From: an uncultured Bacteroidales bacterium
GTDB lineage: Bacteria; Bacteroidota; Bacteroidia; Bacteroidales; P3
Assembly (NCBI GenBank): GCA_900319865.1
Contig: ONQD01000001.1
Coordinates: 1 to 64,000, forward strand
Direction of reading: 5' to 3'
Length of the DNA stretch: 64,000 nt
Shown: one piece after another, positions 63,612 through 64,000 of the stretch
How the letters are laid out: every line of letters begins with the position of its first letter
Position numbering within the stretch: the first letter of the stretch is position 1
Position numbers and translations under genes: made by a program
Notes under the pieces: model-generated
Seen by the model: the letters and a program-made list of their open reading frames with translations, nothing else
Told to the model about the DNA's origin: nothing
Database searches by the model: none

Positions 63612-64000
63612 AGTTTCGTGTTATTAAAGTGTTCTTGTCTCAGTTTTTCGATTATCCTGCGTTGTTTCTCACGGATGGTGCGTGGTTTGAGTCCAAGTCG
63701 TTCAGCAATTTCAAGGTCCGTGAGGTCTTGACGCATAAGGGCAAAGAGGCGTTGCTCGTCAAAGGACAAAGTCCGGGCTAGGTCGTCGAGGATTTCGCGG
63801 GTCTCGGAGGCATCGGGGGCGGGCAAATGGTCGAATTGGCTCTCGTCAACGGAAGGAAGGTTTTTCTCACTCTCGCGGTCGCGATGGGAGAAGACACTGC
63901 GGCATTGCCAAACCACCCAGGCGGTCTCCTGCATGGCGTGGACTTCGGGACGCAGCGAGTCGAAATGCTCCCACATGGCAATGTAGCACTCCTGCACGAG
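63608..64000 (-). CDS. ECF-type RNA polymerase sigma factor (5' end outside the window)
   Basis: The C-terminal 130 residues or so of a sigma-70 family protein; the reading frame is open to the window edge. LVQECYIAMWEHFDSLRPE matches the end of region 2 (the DxxQE..W.. motif). Region 4 is a clear helix-turn-helix: LDDLARTLSFDEQRLFALMR, then LTDLEIAERLGLKPRTIREK and RRIIEKLRQ. A GTG at 63997 is in frame but inside region 2, so it is not the start. It is the first visible gene of an operon with two small membrane proteins and the BspA-like protein. Confidence 0.85.
   Translation of the reverse strand, partial: LVQECYIAMWEHFDSLRPEVHAMQETAWVVWQCRSVFSHRDRESEKNLPSVDESQFDHLPAPDASETREILDDLARTLSFDEQRLFALMRQDLTDLEIAERLGLKPRTIREKQRRIIEKLRQEHFNNTKL

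Overview
The window reads as a chromosomal piece of a Bacteroidales (Bacteroidota) bacterium. Evidence: promoters have the TAnnTTTG -7 box with little or no Shine-Dalgarno sequence before genes; there is a UpxY-type NusG paralog at the head of a capsule locus; DUF4954, DUF3467 and LptD_2-type proteins are present; and a BspA-like protein ends in what looks like a type IX secretion C-terminal signal. The last point argues against Bacteroides itself and for a relative such as Prevotella, Porphyromonas or Paludibacter-like lineages. Species cannot be read from the sequence.

Layout. 1-460: end of an unseen leftward unit with an operator-like promoter, and tRNA-Ser on the minus strand. 505-2142: a lipoprotein metallopeptidase of family M49. 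2353-32341: one long plus-strand capsular polysaccharide locus of about 28 genes. It holds UpxY, an unusual initiating sugar-phosphate transferase, an ABC exporter (Wzm/Wzt), GDP-fucose synthesis (gmd, fcl), a UDP-HexNAc 4-epimerase, four GT2 and two GT4 glycosyltransferases, a DUF354 protein, a membrane glycosyltransferase-like protein, two NodB-like deacetylases, acyl/acetyltransferases, Wza and a Wzc tyrosine kinase, and a DegT-type aminotransferase. 32342-33028: repeat-rich noncoding DNA. 33029-36569 (minus): amidase, GldA-like ATPase, pyrF and a small membrane protein. 36659-39777 (plus): lptD and a MerR-type regulator. 40226-44110: a small secreted protein with 11-residue repeats, an AraC regulator and a DUF4954 protein. 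44529-58449: the tRNA-tuf-tRNA-secE-nusG-rplKAJL-rpoBC cluster. 58552-64000: tsaC, a POT peptide transporter and a minus-strand sigma factor / membrane protein / BspA-like operon that runs off the window.

The most interesting part lies inside the capsule locus. An amino-acid-type adenylation enzyme, a stand-alone carrier protein and a GNAT-fold protein sit in a row (12435-15343), preceded by an ATP-grasp ligase and an RraA-like protein and followed by an N5-(carboxyethyl)ornithine synthase homolog (21035-21997). Together they could make an opine-type amino acid and attach it, or another amino acid, to the capsule. This is an inference from family assignments and neighbourhood. The locus also combines ABC-type export genes with Wza/Wzc genes normally linked to Wzy-dependent export, and no clear Wzx flippase is seen.

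Other points of note: a (Tyr-Gly)12 tail on the Wzc kinase, face-to-face overlapping promoters between the amidase and lptD, a UUG start for rpoB, several dispersed intergenic repeats including a 30-bp element inverted across 33.0-41.7 kb, and a sugar transferase whose usual membrane anchor is replaced by a methyltransferase-like N-terminus.
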